A DNA stretch of 64,000 nt from Streptomyces sp. NBC_00425 (GTDB taxonomy: Bacteria; Actinomycetota; Actinomycetes; Streptomycetales; Streptomycetaceae), in assembly GCF_036030735.1 (NCBI RefSeq), contig NZ_CP107928.1, positions 8,370,001 through 8,434,000 of the forward strand. Direction: 5' to 3'. This document shows, piece after piece, positions 17,905 through 26,200 of this stretch. The notes beneath the pieces were generated by a model. The model was given only the letters and a program-made list of their open reading frames with translations, did no database searches and was not told the DNA's origin. Numbering within the stretch: position 1 is the stretch's first letter; every line of letters starts with the position of its first letter. The position numbers were made by a program, and so were the translations under genes.

Positions 17905-18830
17905 CCGCCCTCCTGCTCGTACCGCTGATCCTGCCCTTCCTCGCGCCGATGCCGGCCCGCCGAACCCTCGGCCGCCTGGCCCCCGCCACCGCCCTGTGGA
18001 TCCTCACCGCATCGGCCCTGGCGCTGGCCGGAGCCTGCGTCGCTGCACTCGGCGCCCTGGTCCTGACCGGACTCCTCAAGCTGCCCGCCCTCGCAGCCCT
18101 CGGCGAACTCATCCACCCCCTGCGCACCCCGGCGGACTGTCCCGTCCTCCCCGTGGCCGTCGCGGCCACCGGAGTGCTAGCCCTGAGCACACTGACCCTC
18201 GCCCGCTCGGCCTTCCGGCAGGCCCGCGCATTTCGTACGGCCCGCACGCAGGCCGACCGCCGTCCCGCCGCCGGTGACCTGTGCGTCGTCGACTCGCCCC
18301 ACCCGGACGCGTACGCCCTGCCCGGACGGCCCCACCGCATCGTCGTCACCACCGCGATGCTGCGCAGCCTCGGCCCCGCCGAGCGCGAGGCACTCTTCGC
18401 CCACGAACGCGCCCACAACCGGGCCGGCCACCACTACTTCCTGGCCGCCGCCGAACTCGCCGCCCACTGCCACCCCGCCCTGCGCGCCCTTCGCGACACC
18501 ATCCGGCTCGCCGCCGAACGGGCCGCCGACGAGACCGCCGCCACCGCCGTCGGCGACCGACGCCTGATCGCCACGGCCATCGCCCGCGCCGCCCTCGCCA
18601 GCCACGCCTCCCCCTCCACCCGACCGGACTTCGCACCCGCGGCGACGACCGGCCCGGTTCCCCAACGCGTCGCCGCCCTTCTCGAGCCGTCCCCGGCAGG
18701 TTCGCGCACCATGCGCCTTACCGCGTTGCTTCTCGTGGCCTGCACGGTCTTGTCCGTCGCCGCCGGAACAGCCGGCGTCGTCGACTTCCACCACGAGGTC
18801 GAGATCGCCCAGGGCGAGGCAAGCCCCTGA
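17901..18830 (+). CDS. M56-family membrane metallopeptidase (BlaR1-like, no penicillin sensor)
   Basis: The protein is 309 aa, overlapping the BlaI stop by ATGA. Three N-terminal hydrophobic segments precede a cytoplasmic M48/M56 zinc-peptidase domain with FAHERAHNRAGHHYF (HExxH), a downstream Glu in AAERAADETA as third ligand, and a final membrane segment (LTALLLVACTVLSVAAGTAG). The extracellular penicillin-binding domain of staphylococcal BlaR1 is absent, as usual in actinobacterial homologs, so the inducing signal is unknown. Expected role is cleavage or inactivation of the adjacent repressor. Confidence 0.87.
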   Translation: MTALLLVPLILPFLAPMPARRTLGRLAPATALWILTASALALAGACVAALGALVLTGLLKLPALAALGELIHPLRTPADCPVLPVAVAATGVLALSTLTLARSAFRQARAFRTARTQADRRPAAGDLCVVDSPHPDAYALPGRPHRIVVTTAMLRSLGPAEREALFAHERAHNRAGHHYFLAAAELAAHCHPALRALRDTIRLAAERAADETAATAVGDRRLIATAIARAALASHASPSTRPDFAPAATTGPVPQRVAALLEPSPAGSRTMRLTALLLVACTVLSVAAGTAGVVDFHHEVEIAQGEASP

Positions 18831-19131
18831 CCGGTTCGGTTCCGGTGGCCCACTGCCTGGGGTTCAGGCTGCACGCCGAGTGATCAGCCTCGGGCGAGGA
18901 CCTGCAGCAGCCGGAGCAGGACGCCGGTGGCGTCGGTGGCGTCGGTGGCGTCCGAACTTTCTGGGACCCGGCTCGATGTCCTCGTCGTGGAGCGGCTGGT
19001 GGCGGGCTGGGCGAGGAGATGGGCGAGAAATACGGCACGGCCGAGCCGGTGCCGCAGCCAGGACGCGGCGCGGGTGTGCATCGGCCCATCGTCATCAGGG
19101 CGGACCCGGCGGGCCGGGAAAGCCGCGCGGC
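18831..19131. other. Intergenic region with a short GGTGGCGTC repeat
   Basis: There is no convincing gene. Three copies of GGTGGCGTC occur near 18926-18952. A leftward 65-codon frame here has no ribosome site and no recognisable family. Confidence 0.45.
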
Positions 19132-19149
19132 AGTCAGGATGCGTTCAGG
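19132..19149. promoter_or_regulatory. TCAGG direct repeat, 11-bp period
   Basis: AGTCAGG at 19132-19138 and GTTCAGG at 19143-19149 repeat with an 11-bp period, 25 bp upstream of the gene start. They match the layout and sequence of the pair at 12354-12371 before the paralogous gene. Confidence 0.5.
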
Positions 19150-19173
19150 CAACCGCTGGCAGTGTCCCGCCCC

Positions 19174-20004
19174 ATGACCTACGAACTCTCCGAAACTCCT
19201 GAGGCCGAACCGGGCACGAGTGCCTCCGTCCGCCCTTCCCACCGCCTGCGCTGGAACAAGGTCCCCGAGGTCACCGCCTACTTCTGGATCATCAAGGTGC
19301 TGTGCACGACCGTCGGCGAGACCGCGGCGGACCTGCTCAACGAGAAGGCGGGTCTGGGCCTGACCGGTGTGTCGGTCCTGATGAGCGCGCTGCTCGCGGT
19401 CGTCCTTGTCGTGCAGTTCCGTACGACCGCCTACCGCGCGGGCGTCTACTGGCTCGCTGTCGCCCTGATCAGCGTGGTCGGCACGCTGATCAGTGACAAC
19501 CTCACCGACAACATGGGCGTGCCGCTGGAGACGACCACCACGGTCTTCGCGCTCCTCCTCGCGGTCGTCTTCGGTGTCTGGTACCGGCGTGAGCGGACCC
19601 TGTCCATCCACAGCATCGACACCACCGGCCGTGAGTCGTTCTACTGGCTGGCCGTACTGTTCACGTTCGCCCTCGGCACGGCGGCCGGTGACCTGGTCTC
19701 CGAGCGCATGGACCTCGGCTACTGGTTCGCGGCCGTCCTGTTCGCCCTGGCCATCGGCGCCGTCGCGGTCGCGCACTTCGCGTTGGGTCTGGACTCGGTG
19801 TGGAGCTTCTGGATCGCCTACGTCCTCACCCGCCCGCTGGGCGCGTCGATCGGCGACTACCTCTCCCAGCCGACCGGCGACGGCGGCCTCGGCCTCGGCA
19901 CCGTCGTCACCAGCGCGCTGTTCCTCACGGTCGTCCTCGGTCTGGTGGTGTACCTGGCGGTGACGCGCAAGGACGTCGTGGACCCCGGGCGCGTCGTTCG
20001 GTAG
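19174..20004 (+). CDS. COG4705-type multipass membrane protein (paralog 2)
   Basis: The protein is 276 aa from ATG 19174; upstream frame extension is non-coding. Long stretches match the paralog at 12468: NKVPEVTAYFWIIKVL, VGETAADLL, LSIHSID with RESFYWLAVLFTFALGTAAGDL, and YVLTRPLGASIGDYL. About seven membrane segments carry the conserved GETAxD, GTAAGD and PLGASxxD acidic motifs, suggestive of ion or proton coupling, but no member has a function known to me. The two copies bracket the DedA/PAP2/two-component operon. Confidence 0.75.
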   Translation: MTYELSETPEAEPGTSASVRPSHRLRWNKVPEVTAYFWIIKVLCTTVGETAADLLNEKAGLGLTGVSVLMSALLAVVLVVQFRTTAYRAGVYWLAVALISVVGTLISDNLTDNMGVPLETTTTVFALLLAVVFGVWYRRERTLSIHSIDTTGRESFYWLAVLFTFALGTAAGDLVSERMDLGYWFAAVLFALAIGAVAVAHFALGLDSVWSFWIAYVLTRPLGASIGDYLSQPTGDGGLGLGTVVTSALFLTVVLGLVVYLAVTRKDVVDPGRVVR

Positions 20005-20065
20005 ACGGCCTGCACGGCTCGGGAGGCGTTCAGGAGGCATGCGCGTCGCGGTTTGCAGCAGGGGC

Positions 20066-21475
20066 TCAGGGCCGGGCCGTCGCGACCCCGTGCAGGCGCT
20101 CTACACCCTGGTTGAACCGACGCAACAGGAGCAGCGCGGTCGTGGCCAGGCCGGCGAGCAGGCCCAGCCAGATGCCGACGGTGTCCCAGCCGGTGGCGAA
20201 GCCGAGAAGTGCGGCGGCGGGCAGGCCGACGAGCCAGTAGCCGACGAGGGTGACGCGGAAGCCGCCCTTGGTGTCGTCGAGGCCGCGCAGCAGGCCGACG
20301 CCGATGTTCTGGGCGCAGTCGAAGAACTGCATCACCGCGGCGATCAGCAGGAGGTTCGTGGCGAGGTCGGTGGCCGTCCGGCTTCCGCCCTCGAAGAACG
20401 GCGCCAGCACCAGGCGCGGGAGAGCGACGTAGACGACCGCCACGACCGCCATGACCGCGGCGGCGCACGCGAGCGCCGTCGCCTTCAATCGTTGGGCGGC
20501 CCCGGTGTTGCCGAGGGCGAGTTCACGGCTGACGCCGAGGGATGCGGCGTGGGAGAGGCCGACGGCGATCTGGAAGACGATGTAGACGAGTTGGTTGACG
20601 GCGGTGTGCGCGGCCAGCGCGGCCGTGCCGAAGCTGCCCACCAGCAGGGCGACGACGGAGAAGAAGCCCGCCTCGGAACCGTAGGTGGCGGCGATCGGCG
20701 TACCGAGTGCCGTCAGCCGGCGCAGGGTGGCCGGACGGGTCTTCCAGATGCTCAGCGACAGCACCGGCGCCAGCCGTGGATCGCGGCGGGCGGAGAGGTA
20801 CAGGGCGAGGAAGGACAGTGCGTACACCGAGCTCGTCGCGAGCCCGATGCCCGGCAGGCCCAGCTTCGGCAGGCCCCAGGTTCCATGGATGAAGACCCAG
20901 TTGAGCCCCGCGTTGACGGCGATCGAGGCGATCGTGATGCGCAGGAGGGCCTGGGGGCGGCGCATGCCCACCGTGAACTGGCGTATCGCCTGGAACCACA
21001 GGCAGGGCACCAGGCCGGGCGCCATCGTGTACAGCACCGGCTTCGCCGCGGCGACCACGTCCGCGTCCTGGCCGAGGAACACCACGGCATGCCCGATCAG
21101 CACCATCAGCAGCGCGCCCGCGAGACCCGCGAGCGTGGACAGCAGCAGGCTCGCCCGGACGAGGTCCCGGACCTCCTCGCGAGTGGCCTCCGCCTCGGCG
21201 CCCTCGGCCTCCGTATCCCGCGTCTCGGCGCGCGCGTCCGCCGCGGCGACCTGGTTGCCGACGGCAGTGACGAGGCCGACGCCCATGGTGCGCAACTGGT
21301 TGAAGATCACCATGGCGAGGCCGCCGGCCGCCAGGGCCTCGGTGCCGAGCAGGCCCATCATGATCGTGTCGGTGGTGGTGAGCGCGACCTGGGCGAGCTG
21401 GGTGAGCGCGAGCGGCACGGCGAGCGTGGCGAGGGCACGGCCGTCGGTGAGGAGGCGGGCGAGGGCGGGCTGCAT
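20066..21475 (-). CDS. MATE-family efflux transporter, candidate metallophore exporter
   Basis: The protein is 469 aa with about 12 membrane segments in two halves. MATE-type text includes PLALTQLAQVALTTTDTIMMG and GLSHAASLGVSRELALGNTG, plus WFQAIRQFTVGMRRP. The hydrophilic loop after the third segment is unusually long and acidic (ETRDTEAEGAEAEATREE). It is the last gene of the leftward iron-box operon, 50 nt after the SbnA-like gene. MATE proteins export cations or small metabolites by Na+/H+ antiport; here the obvious cargo is the metallophore made by the four upstream genes. Confidence 0.88.
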   Translation of the reverse strand: MQPALARLLTDGRALATLAVPLALTQLAQVALTTTDTIMMGLLGTEALAAGGLAMVIFNQLRTMGVGLVTAVGNQVAAADARAETRDTEAEGAEAEATREEVRDLVRASLLLSTLAGLAGALLMVLIGHAVVFLGQDADVVAAAKPVLYTMAPGLVPCLWFQAIRQFTVGMRRPQALLRITIASIAVNAGLNWVFIHGTWGLPKLGLPGIGLATSSVYALSFLALYLSARRDPRLAPVLSLSIWKTRPATLRRLTALGTPIAATYGSEAGFFSVVALLVGSFGTAALAAHTAVNQLVYIVFQIAVGLSHAASLGVSRELALGNTGAAQRLKATALACAAAVMAVVAVVYVALPRLVLAPFFEGGSRTATDLATNLLLIAAVMQFFDCAQNIGVGLLRGLDDTKGGFRVTLVGYWLVGLPAAALLGFATGWDTVGIWLGLLAGLATTALLLLRRFNQGVERLHGVATARP

Positions 21476-21525
21476 CAGTCCTGTTCCTGCGAGGGGTCCG
21501 GCGAGGAGTGCGGCGGGGTGGGGAG

Positions 21526-22548
21526 TCAGCGGAGTTTGGTCAGCAACTCGTCGACTTCGCGCTCCACCTGGGGGGAGAGGAGAGCACGGGCGGCCATCCA
21601 GTCGTCGTCGAAGACGGTGTCCATGTACTTCTCTCCGCCGTCGTTGATCAACGCGACCATAGTCGTGCCGGGTGGCAGCGCGGAAAGCCGGGCCAGGGCC
21701 TCGTACACGACGCCGCCCGCCGAGCCGCCGAGGAGCAGTCCGGTGCGCCGGGCGACGGCCCGCGCGGTGGCGAACGCCTCGACGTCGCCGACCTTGACGC
21801 CCTCGTCCAGCAGCGAGTAGTCGACCATCGCCCCGATCGTCGCGCCCTCGGGCGTGCCGGTTCCCGATTGGTGGTAGTCGTGCGCGGGCGGCCCGAACGC
21901 GATCGAGCCCTTCGGCTCCACGCCGACGATCCGCACCCCGGGTACCGTCTCCCGCAGCGGACCCCCGGTCCCGAACAGTCCGCCTCCGGTGCCGACCGCG
22001 CCGATGAGGATGTCGATACGGCCGTCCAGCGCGGCGTGGAGTTCGCGGGCCACCGGGTGGTAGCCCACTCCGTTCGCCATGTTGTTGTGCTGCTCGGTGA
22101 AGTAGGCGTTGTCCGACTCGGCGGCCATCTTCTCCGCGAACTCCTCGCGGGCGGCGGTGGCCAGTTCCTCGTCCCCGTCGTCGGCGACGTACACCAGCTC
22201 CGCGCCGAGCGCCTTCATCGCGCGCAGCTTGTCGACGGCGGCGTGGTGGTCGACGACGGCGGTGAAGGTGTAGCCGCGCTCGGCGGCCACGACGGCGAGG
22301 CCGAGCCCGGTGTTGCCGGAGGTCGACTCGATGATCCGGCCGCCGGGGCGCAGCAGGCCGCGTTCCTCGGCGTCGACGACCATCTGCCGGGCCATCCGTA
22401 TCTTGGCGGTGCCGGTCGGGTTGAACTGCTCCAGCTTCAGCAGCAGCCGGGCGTCGCTCTCCGTACGGGCCAGCTCGAACAGCGGGGTGGCGCCGATGAG
22501 TTCGGAGACCTGCCGCACGATGGGCGGCCGGTACAGGGGGTCGTCCAT
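21526..22548 (-). CDS. SbnA-like PLP-dependent synthase (cysteine synthase fold)
   Basis: The protein is 340 aa from ATG 22548 with AGGAG 6 nt upstream. Cysteine-synthase-fold motifs are FNPTGTAKIRMA (PLP lysine), IIESTSGNTGLGLA (phosphate/substrate loop), VGTGGGLFGTGG (PLP-phosphate loop) and LLGGSAGGVVYEA. The closest functional class is SbnA, which joins O-phosphoserine to the amino group of glutamate in L-2,3-diaminopropionate formation. In the aminopolycarboxylate clusters a homolog makes the ethylenediamine-like backbone. The amino-acid nucleophile here is not known. Confidence 0.85.
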   Translation of the reverse strand: MDDPLYRPPIVRQVSELIGATPLFELARTESDARLLLKLEQFNPTGTAKIRMARQMVVDAEERGLLRPGGRIIESTSGNTGLGLAVVAAERGYTFTAVVDHHAAVDKLRAMKALGAELVYVADDGDEELATAAREEFAEKMAAESDNAYFTEQHNNMANGVGYHPVARELHAALDGRIDILIGAVGTGGGLFGTGGPLRETVPGVRIVGVEPKGSIAFGPPAHDYHQSGTGTPEGATIGAMVDYSLLDEGVKVGDVEAFATARAVARRTGLLLGGSAGGVVYEALARLSALPPGTTMVALINDGGEKYMDTVFDDDWMAARALLSPQVEREVDELLTKLR

Positions 22549-22610
22549 GGAGGCTCCTGTGGTCGTCAAGCGGTCTTTGGTCGGTCGTCGATTCGGTCGT
22601 CGATCGGTCT

Positions 22611-23957
22611 TCAGCGGGGATGGCGGTCGAGGCGCCAGCGGAAACGGGATCCCGAGAGCTCGACGACGACCTTCGGGGGCAGCGGAAGGTCGTGGAACGG
22701 CGACTCGTTGGAGTCCATCTGGTAGCCCGCCGTGTTCAGGTACACGAGCAGGTCACCGACGGCCGGCCGCACCGGGAAGGGGATCTTGCGCCAGGTCAGC
22801 ATGTCCGACTCCAGGCAGGTCGCCGCCCCCACGCACGCCGGGTACGGCCCCGCGTCGGCGACCGGACGGGCAGCTGCGGGCACGAGCACCGGGTCCGGCA
22901 GGAACTCGCTGTCGAACCACTGCTCCGACAGGCTGAGGCTGCTGCCGTCCACGGTCAGGATCGCGTATCCGTCGCGCTCCTTCACGCCCTGCACGCGGAA
23001 CACCGTGAACCCGGCCTGGTCCAGCAGCGCCCGGCCCGGTTCGACGAGAAGGGCGACCCCGGCCGTACGCAACAGCTCGGCCAGTGGGAGGACTTGGCCT
23101 GTCGGGGTGGCCGTCAGGATCGTACGCAGAGCGTCGGCGCCGGCGACGGGGGAGTGGTACGGATAGAAACCCCCGAAGGACTTCTCCGCGTGGAAGTGTT
23201 CGGGGCGCCGGCTCTCCTCGAACCGCCGCCAGTCCTCCGCCGCCACGTAGTCCACGGCGAGGCCGCCGCCGACGCTGATCCGGTCGGCGGGCAGTCCGAG
23301 AGCCCGGGCGCGGGTGCACAGGGTGACCAACTCCGCGGCGAGGTCGGTGCGTTGGCGGACGTCGTAGCCGGAGAGATGGAAGCTGAACCCCTCCATGCCG
23401 ACGGGCCCGTCGACGCATCGCCGCAGGGCTGTCTCCAGTTCGCCGTCGTTCAGACCGAAGCGGCTGTGCGACTGCTCCGGAGGCAGGCGGCGCAGCAACA
23501 CCCGTGCCGTACGGCCGAGTTCATCGGCCAGGGCGATCAGCCGGTCCAGTTCGTCCAGCGCGTCCACCGCGATCAGCGCGCCCTGGAGCACGGCGACCCG
23601 CAGCAGCCCGTCCGCCTTGGCCGGACCGGTCACCACCAGGTCCTCACTGCGCACCCCGGCCGCCAGGGCCTCGCGCAGCTCCCCGTGGCTCGCCACGTCC
23701 ACGCCCAGGCCGGCCACGGCAGCTCGTTCGGCGTAGACGGCCGCCTTGTTGGCCTTCTTCGCGTAGTACACGCGGCCGTCCACTCCCGCCTCGGCGAACA
23801 CGTTCCGGAACGCCGCGGCGTTCGCGTCGAAGCGTTCGGGGAGCAGTACGTGGTACGGGCCGTCGAGGCCATGGCTCAGCTCGTCCAGCAAGAGGCCGGC
23901 CAGCAGGGTCCGTACCTCGGGTGTCGTGTGCGAGGGGAGTGCCGTGGTCACCTCCAC
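22611..23957 (-). CDS. PLP-dependent decarboxylase (LysA/SbnH-like)
   Basis: The protein is 448 aa, starting 10 nt before the SbnB-like gene ends. This is fold-III PLP decarboxylase sequence: VYYAKKANKA (PLP lysine), FGLNDGE, SFHLSGYD, RISVGGGLAVDY, LLVEPGRALLDQAG and, in the C-terminal sheet, GAATCLESDML with the substrate Cys-x-x-Asp region. Relatives include diaminopimelate decarboxylase and SbnH, which decarboxylates citryl-diaminopropionate in staphyloferrin B synthesis. In this operon it would remove the carboxyl of a diaminopropionate-type intermediate to leave an ethylenediamine unit. That step is inferred. Confidence 0.85.
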   Translation of the reverse strand: MEVTTALPSHTTPEVRTLLAGLLLDELSHGLDGPYHVLLPERFDANAAAFRNVFAEAGVDGRVYYAKKANKAAVYAERAAVAGLGVDVASHGELREALAAGVRSEDLVVTGPAKADGLLRVAVLQGALIAVDALDELDRLIALADELGRTARVLLRRLPPEQSHSRFGLNDGELETALRRCVDGPVGMEGFSFHLSGYDVRQRTDLAAELVTLCTRARALGLPADRISVGGGLAVDYVAAEDWRRFEESRRPEHFHAEKSFGGFYPYHSPVAGADALRTILTATPTGQVLPLAELLRTAGVALLVEPGRALLDQAGFTVFRVQGVKERDGYAILTVDGSSLSLSEQWFDSEFLPDPVLVPAAARPVADAGPYPACVGAATCLESDMLTWRKIPFPVRPAVGDLLVYLNTAGYQMDSNESPFHDLPLPPKVVVELSGSRFRWRLDRHPR

Positions 23958-24997
23958 AGCGGCACCGCCGTGCCGAACCCCTGGGCGAGGGCCAGTTGGG
24001 CGAACCGGTGGCCCAGGGCGATGTCGGTGACGACGAGCCCGCTGTTGTACGCGAAGATCCGCTGATCCGGGTCCGTGCGGCCCTCGGCGCGGCCCGCGAG
24101 GACCTCGGGGAACTCGGCGTCCACGTCACGGAGTTGCCCGTCCGCATCGGCCATGTCCACGCCCGTGACGCGCATCTGCGCCGCGCTGGTGGCGATCACC
24201 CGGTCGGCCCGGTGCAGCGTCGAGGGCCCGATGCCGTAGCCGATGAGGACGGACAGGGCGGCGGGCCTGAGCCACTCCGCGTCCACGGACGCCGGGGTAT
24301 TGGGGCCCGCCGTGGCGAGCACGATGTCCGCGTCGCCGGTCGCCGCGCGCAGATCGGTGACGATCTCCAGCTCCCGGTCGGGGAAGTACGCGTGCAACTG
24401 CTCGCGCACCGCCCGGATGCCGTCCGGATGCGTGCCGAAGAGCATCAGCCGCTCCAGGTCCGGCAGCGTGGTCAGCAGGAACGGCAGGGCGAGCCGTCCC
24501 TGTGTGCCGGTGCCGATGACCAGGGCGTTGCGGGCGCCGGGCACGGCCAGTTCGCGGGCCAGCAGCGCCGAGACCGCCGGGGTGCGCAGCGCGCCGACCC
24601 GGCCGCAGTCCAGCATCGCGACCGGCAGCCCGGTCTCGTCGTCGTACAGGGTCAGCGTCGTGTAGTAGTGCTGCTTGTCGCGGTCCTCGTGCAGGCCGTA
24701 CTTGTACGACGTCTTCACCGCGACCACGCCCCGCTCGCCGTCGCGGCCGAGCATCGCGTACGCCACCGAGTGGCCGTCCTCCGGCTTGACGGTGAGCTTG
24801 CGCGGGTTGTCGGACCTGCCGTCGGCCAGCGTGCGGTACGCCTGCTCGACGACGGAGACGACGTCGGACAGGGTGATGTCGATGCCGGCCACGTCACTGG
24901 TGCTGAGGATCCGCAGGGTCGTGTCGTCGGACGCCATGGTGCTCCCCGTCTCCGCGATGTCGGTGTCTGTGTCTGTGCCGGTGCCGATGTCGGTCAT
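23948..24997 (-). CDS. SbnB-like NAD-dependent amino acid dehydrogenase (ornithine cyclodeaminase family)
   Basis: The frame from ATG 24997 overlaps the oxygenase stop by ATGA and gives 349 aa. A second start, ATG 24937 after GGGGAGCACC, is equally plausible and would drop an N-terminal Thr/Asp repeat (GTDTDTDTD). The OCD/mu-crystallin fold is clear: VAVKTSYKYG, VGALRTPAVSALLAREL, the Rossmann motif LVIGTGTQGRLA and DIVLATAGPN. SbnB oxidatively splits the SbnA product; in opine-type clusters relatives work in the reductive direction. Which applies here cannot be read from sequence. Confidence 0.85.
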   Translation of the reverse strand: MTDIGTGTDTDTDIAETGSTMASDDTTLRILSTSDVAGIDITLSDVVSVVEQAYRTLADGRSDNPRKLTVKPEDGHSVAYAMLGRDGERGVVAVKTSYKYGLHEDRDKQHYYTTLTLYDDETGLPVAMLDCGRVGALRTPAVSALLARELAVPGARNALVIGTGTQGRLALPFLLTTLPDLERLMLFGTHPDGIRAVREQLHAYFPDRELEIVTDLRAATGDADIVLATAGPNTPASVDAEWLRPAALSVLIGYGIGPSTLHRADRVIATSAAQMRVTGVDMADADGQLRDVDAEFPEVLAGRAEGRTDPDQRIFAYNSGLVVTDIALGHRFAQLALAQGFGTAVPLWR

Positions 24998-25983
24998 GCG
25001 AACGCCTCGACGGCCGCCTGGCCGTAGCCGTGCTCGAACCGCTCGGCCTGCGGACGGGTACGACGGCCCGGCACCCGCACGGAGGAACGTTTCAGCCAGC
25101 GGTCGGTGCCGTCGTAGCGCGCCTTGAAGGGGACCCGGCCGTGCACGACGAGGTCGTTGTCGACGACCAGGACGTCTCCCGGCGTCAGGGCCACCGCCAC
25201 GGAGACCCGGGAGAGCTCGGCCTCCAGCCGGCCGTAGGCCGCGCGGTGTTCCTCGGGCGCCTCGTCCAGGGGGGTGTAGGCGGGGTCGAAACGCAGGGTC
25301 GGCCCGTCCGGCGACTGCCACACCGTCGGCACGGGTGGCGGGGTGCCGTCGTAGCCCTGTGCCTCGGCGTAGGCGTCGTCGGGCAGGATCGGCAGTACCG
25401 GCAGGCTGAGCAACTCATGGTCCTGTGCGTCCAGTTCGACCCGGCGGATGCTGGCGGCCGTGGTCGCGACGGAGTCCGGGTTGCGCAGGCAGCCAAGTAC
25501 CAGCAGATGGGCGCGGCCGGGGTGGAAGGCGTCCTCGGTGTGCGGGCTGAGCAGCACACGGCTGCTGGCTCCGGTCTGTTCGGCCTCGTGCCCCGGCGAG
25601 GGGACGATGTTGTGCACGAACCGGCCGTCCTGCTGGCCCTCCCAGGCCAGCGGCGTGCCCATCACCGTGGAGAGGAGGAGCAGGACCACGTCGTGCAGCG
25701 CGCCGGCGTTCCCGGCGGTCGACCAGTGGCCCGGGGTGAGGCCGATCGCCTCGTCGTCGACCGGGAGGCCGCGCAGTACGAACAGTCCGTCGGCGGTGTC
25801 GACCGGGCGGCAGGCGTGCCGGATGTCGTCGCTCAATTCGGCGGCGGCATCGGGGACTTGGGCGAGCAGTCCGGGGTGGGTGGAAACGCCGTCGAAGGCG
25901 TCGAGCAGGGCGTGGGCCGTGGTGAGCAGTTCGGTCACGGCGTGGGGGTGGAGCTGACGTACAGGCGTGGCTGCCGTCGGCAT
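24994..25983 (-). CDS. Fe(II)/2-oxoglutarate-dependent oxygenase (clavaminate synthase/AsnO-VioC-like)
   Basis: The protein is 329 aa from ATG 25983. The longer open frame is rejected because it would include the iron box. The signature LLSPHTEDAFHPGRAHLLVLGCLRNPD holds the HxE iron motif. The distal His is in DNDLVVHGRVPF and the 2OG-binding Arg in RWLKRSSVRV. The clavaminate synthase-like group includes arginine and asparagine beta-hydroxylases such as VioC and AsnO. As first gene of the iron-repressed operon it probably hydroxylates an amino acid building block; hydroxyarginine would fit an EDHA-like product. Confidence 0.85.
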   Translation of the reverse strand: MPTAATPVRQLHPHAVTELLTTAHALLDAFDGVSTHPGLLAQVPDAAAELSDDIRHACRPVDTADGLFVLRGLPVDDEAIGLTPGHWSTAGNAGALHDVVLLLLSTVMGTPLAWEGQQDGRFVHNIVPSPGHEAEQTGASSRVLLSPHTEDAFHPGRAHLLVLGCLRNPDSVATTAASIRRVELDAQDHELLSLPVLPILPDDAYAEAQGYDGTPPPVPTVWQSPDGPTLRFDPAYTPLDEAPEEHRAAYGRLEAELSRVSVAVALTPGDVLVVDNDLVVHGRVPFKARYDGTDRWLKRSSVRVPGRRTRPQAERFEHGYGQAAVEAFA

Positions 25984-26084
25984 GGGTGAACCGTCCGTTC
26001 CGGTGCGGGTGAGGGGCGGGCGGTGGGCCTCTGTCGATGAAGAGGCCGCGTTGACCGAACGGAAACATAGCCAAACCACAACAG

Positions 26085-26103
26085 GCAGGCAAGGCTTACC
26101 TAA
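26085..26103 (-). promoter_or_regulatory. Iron box (DmdR/IdeR operator) of biosynthetic operon
   Basis: GCAGGCAAGGCTTACCTAA matches the consensus TTAGGTTAGGCTCACCTAA at 14 of 19 positions, counted by eye. It lies about 100 bp upstream of the oxygenase start, consistent with iron repression of the leftward operon. Confidence 0.75.
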
Positions 26104-26149
26104 GTTGATCAGGATCACAGCGGGTGCCCTCTTGTGTGATCACTGTAAA

Positions 26150-26168
26150 TCAGGATAGGCAAACCTAA
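26150..26168 (+). promoter_or_regulatory. Iron box (DmdR/IdeR operator) of importer operon
   Basis: TCAGGATAGGCAAACCTAA matches the iron-box consensus at 15 of 19 positions. It ends 32 bp before the GTG start of the binding-protein gene, placing it over the likely promoter of the rightward importer operon. Confidence 0.8.
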
Positions 26169-26200
26169 GCATTCGAGTCGCGCGTGAAATCGAGGACAAA

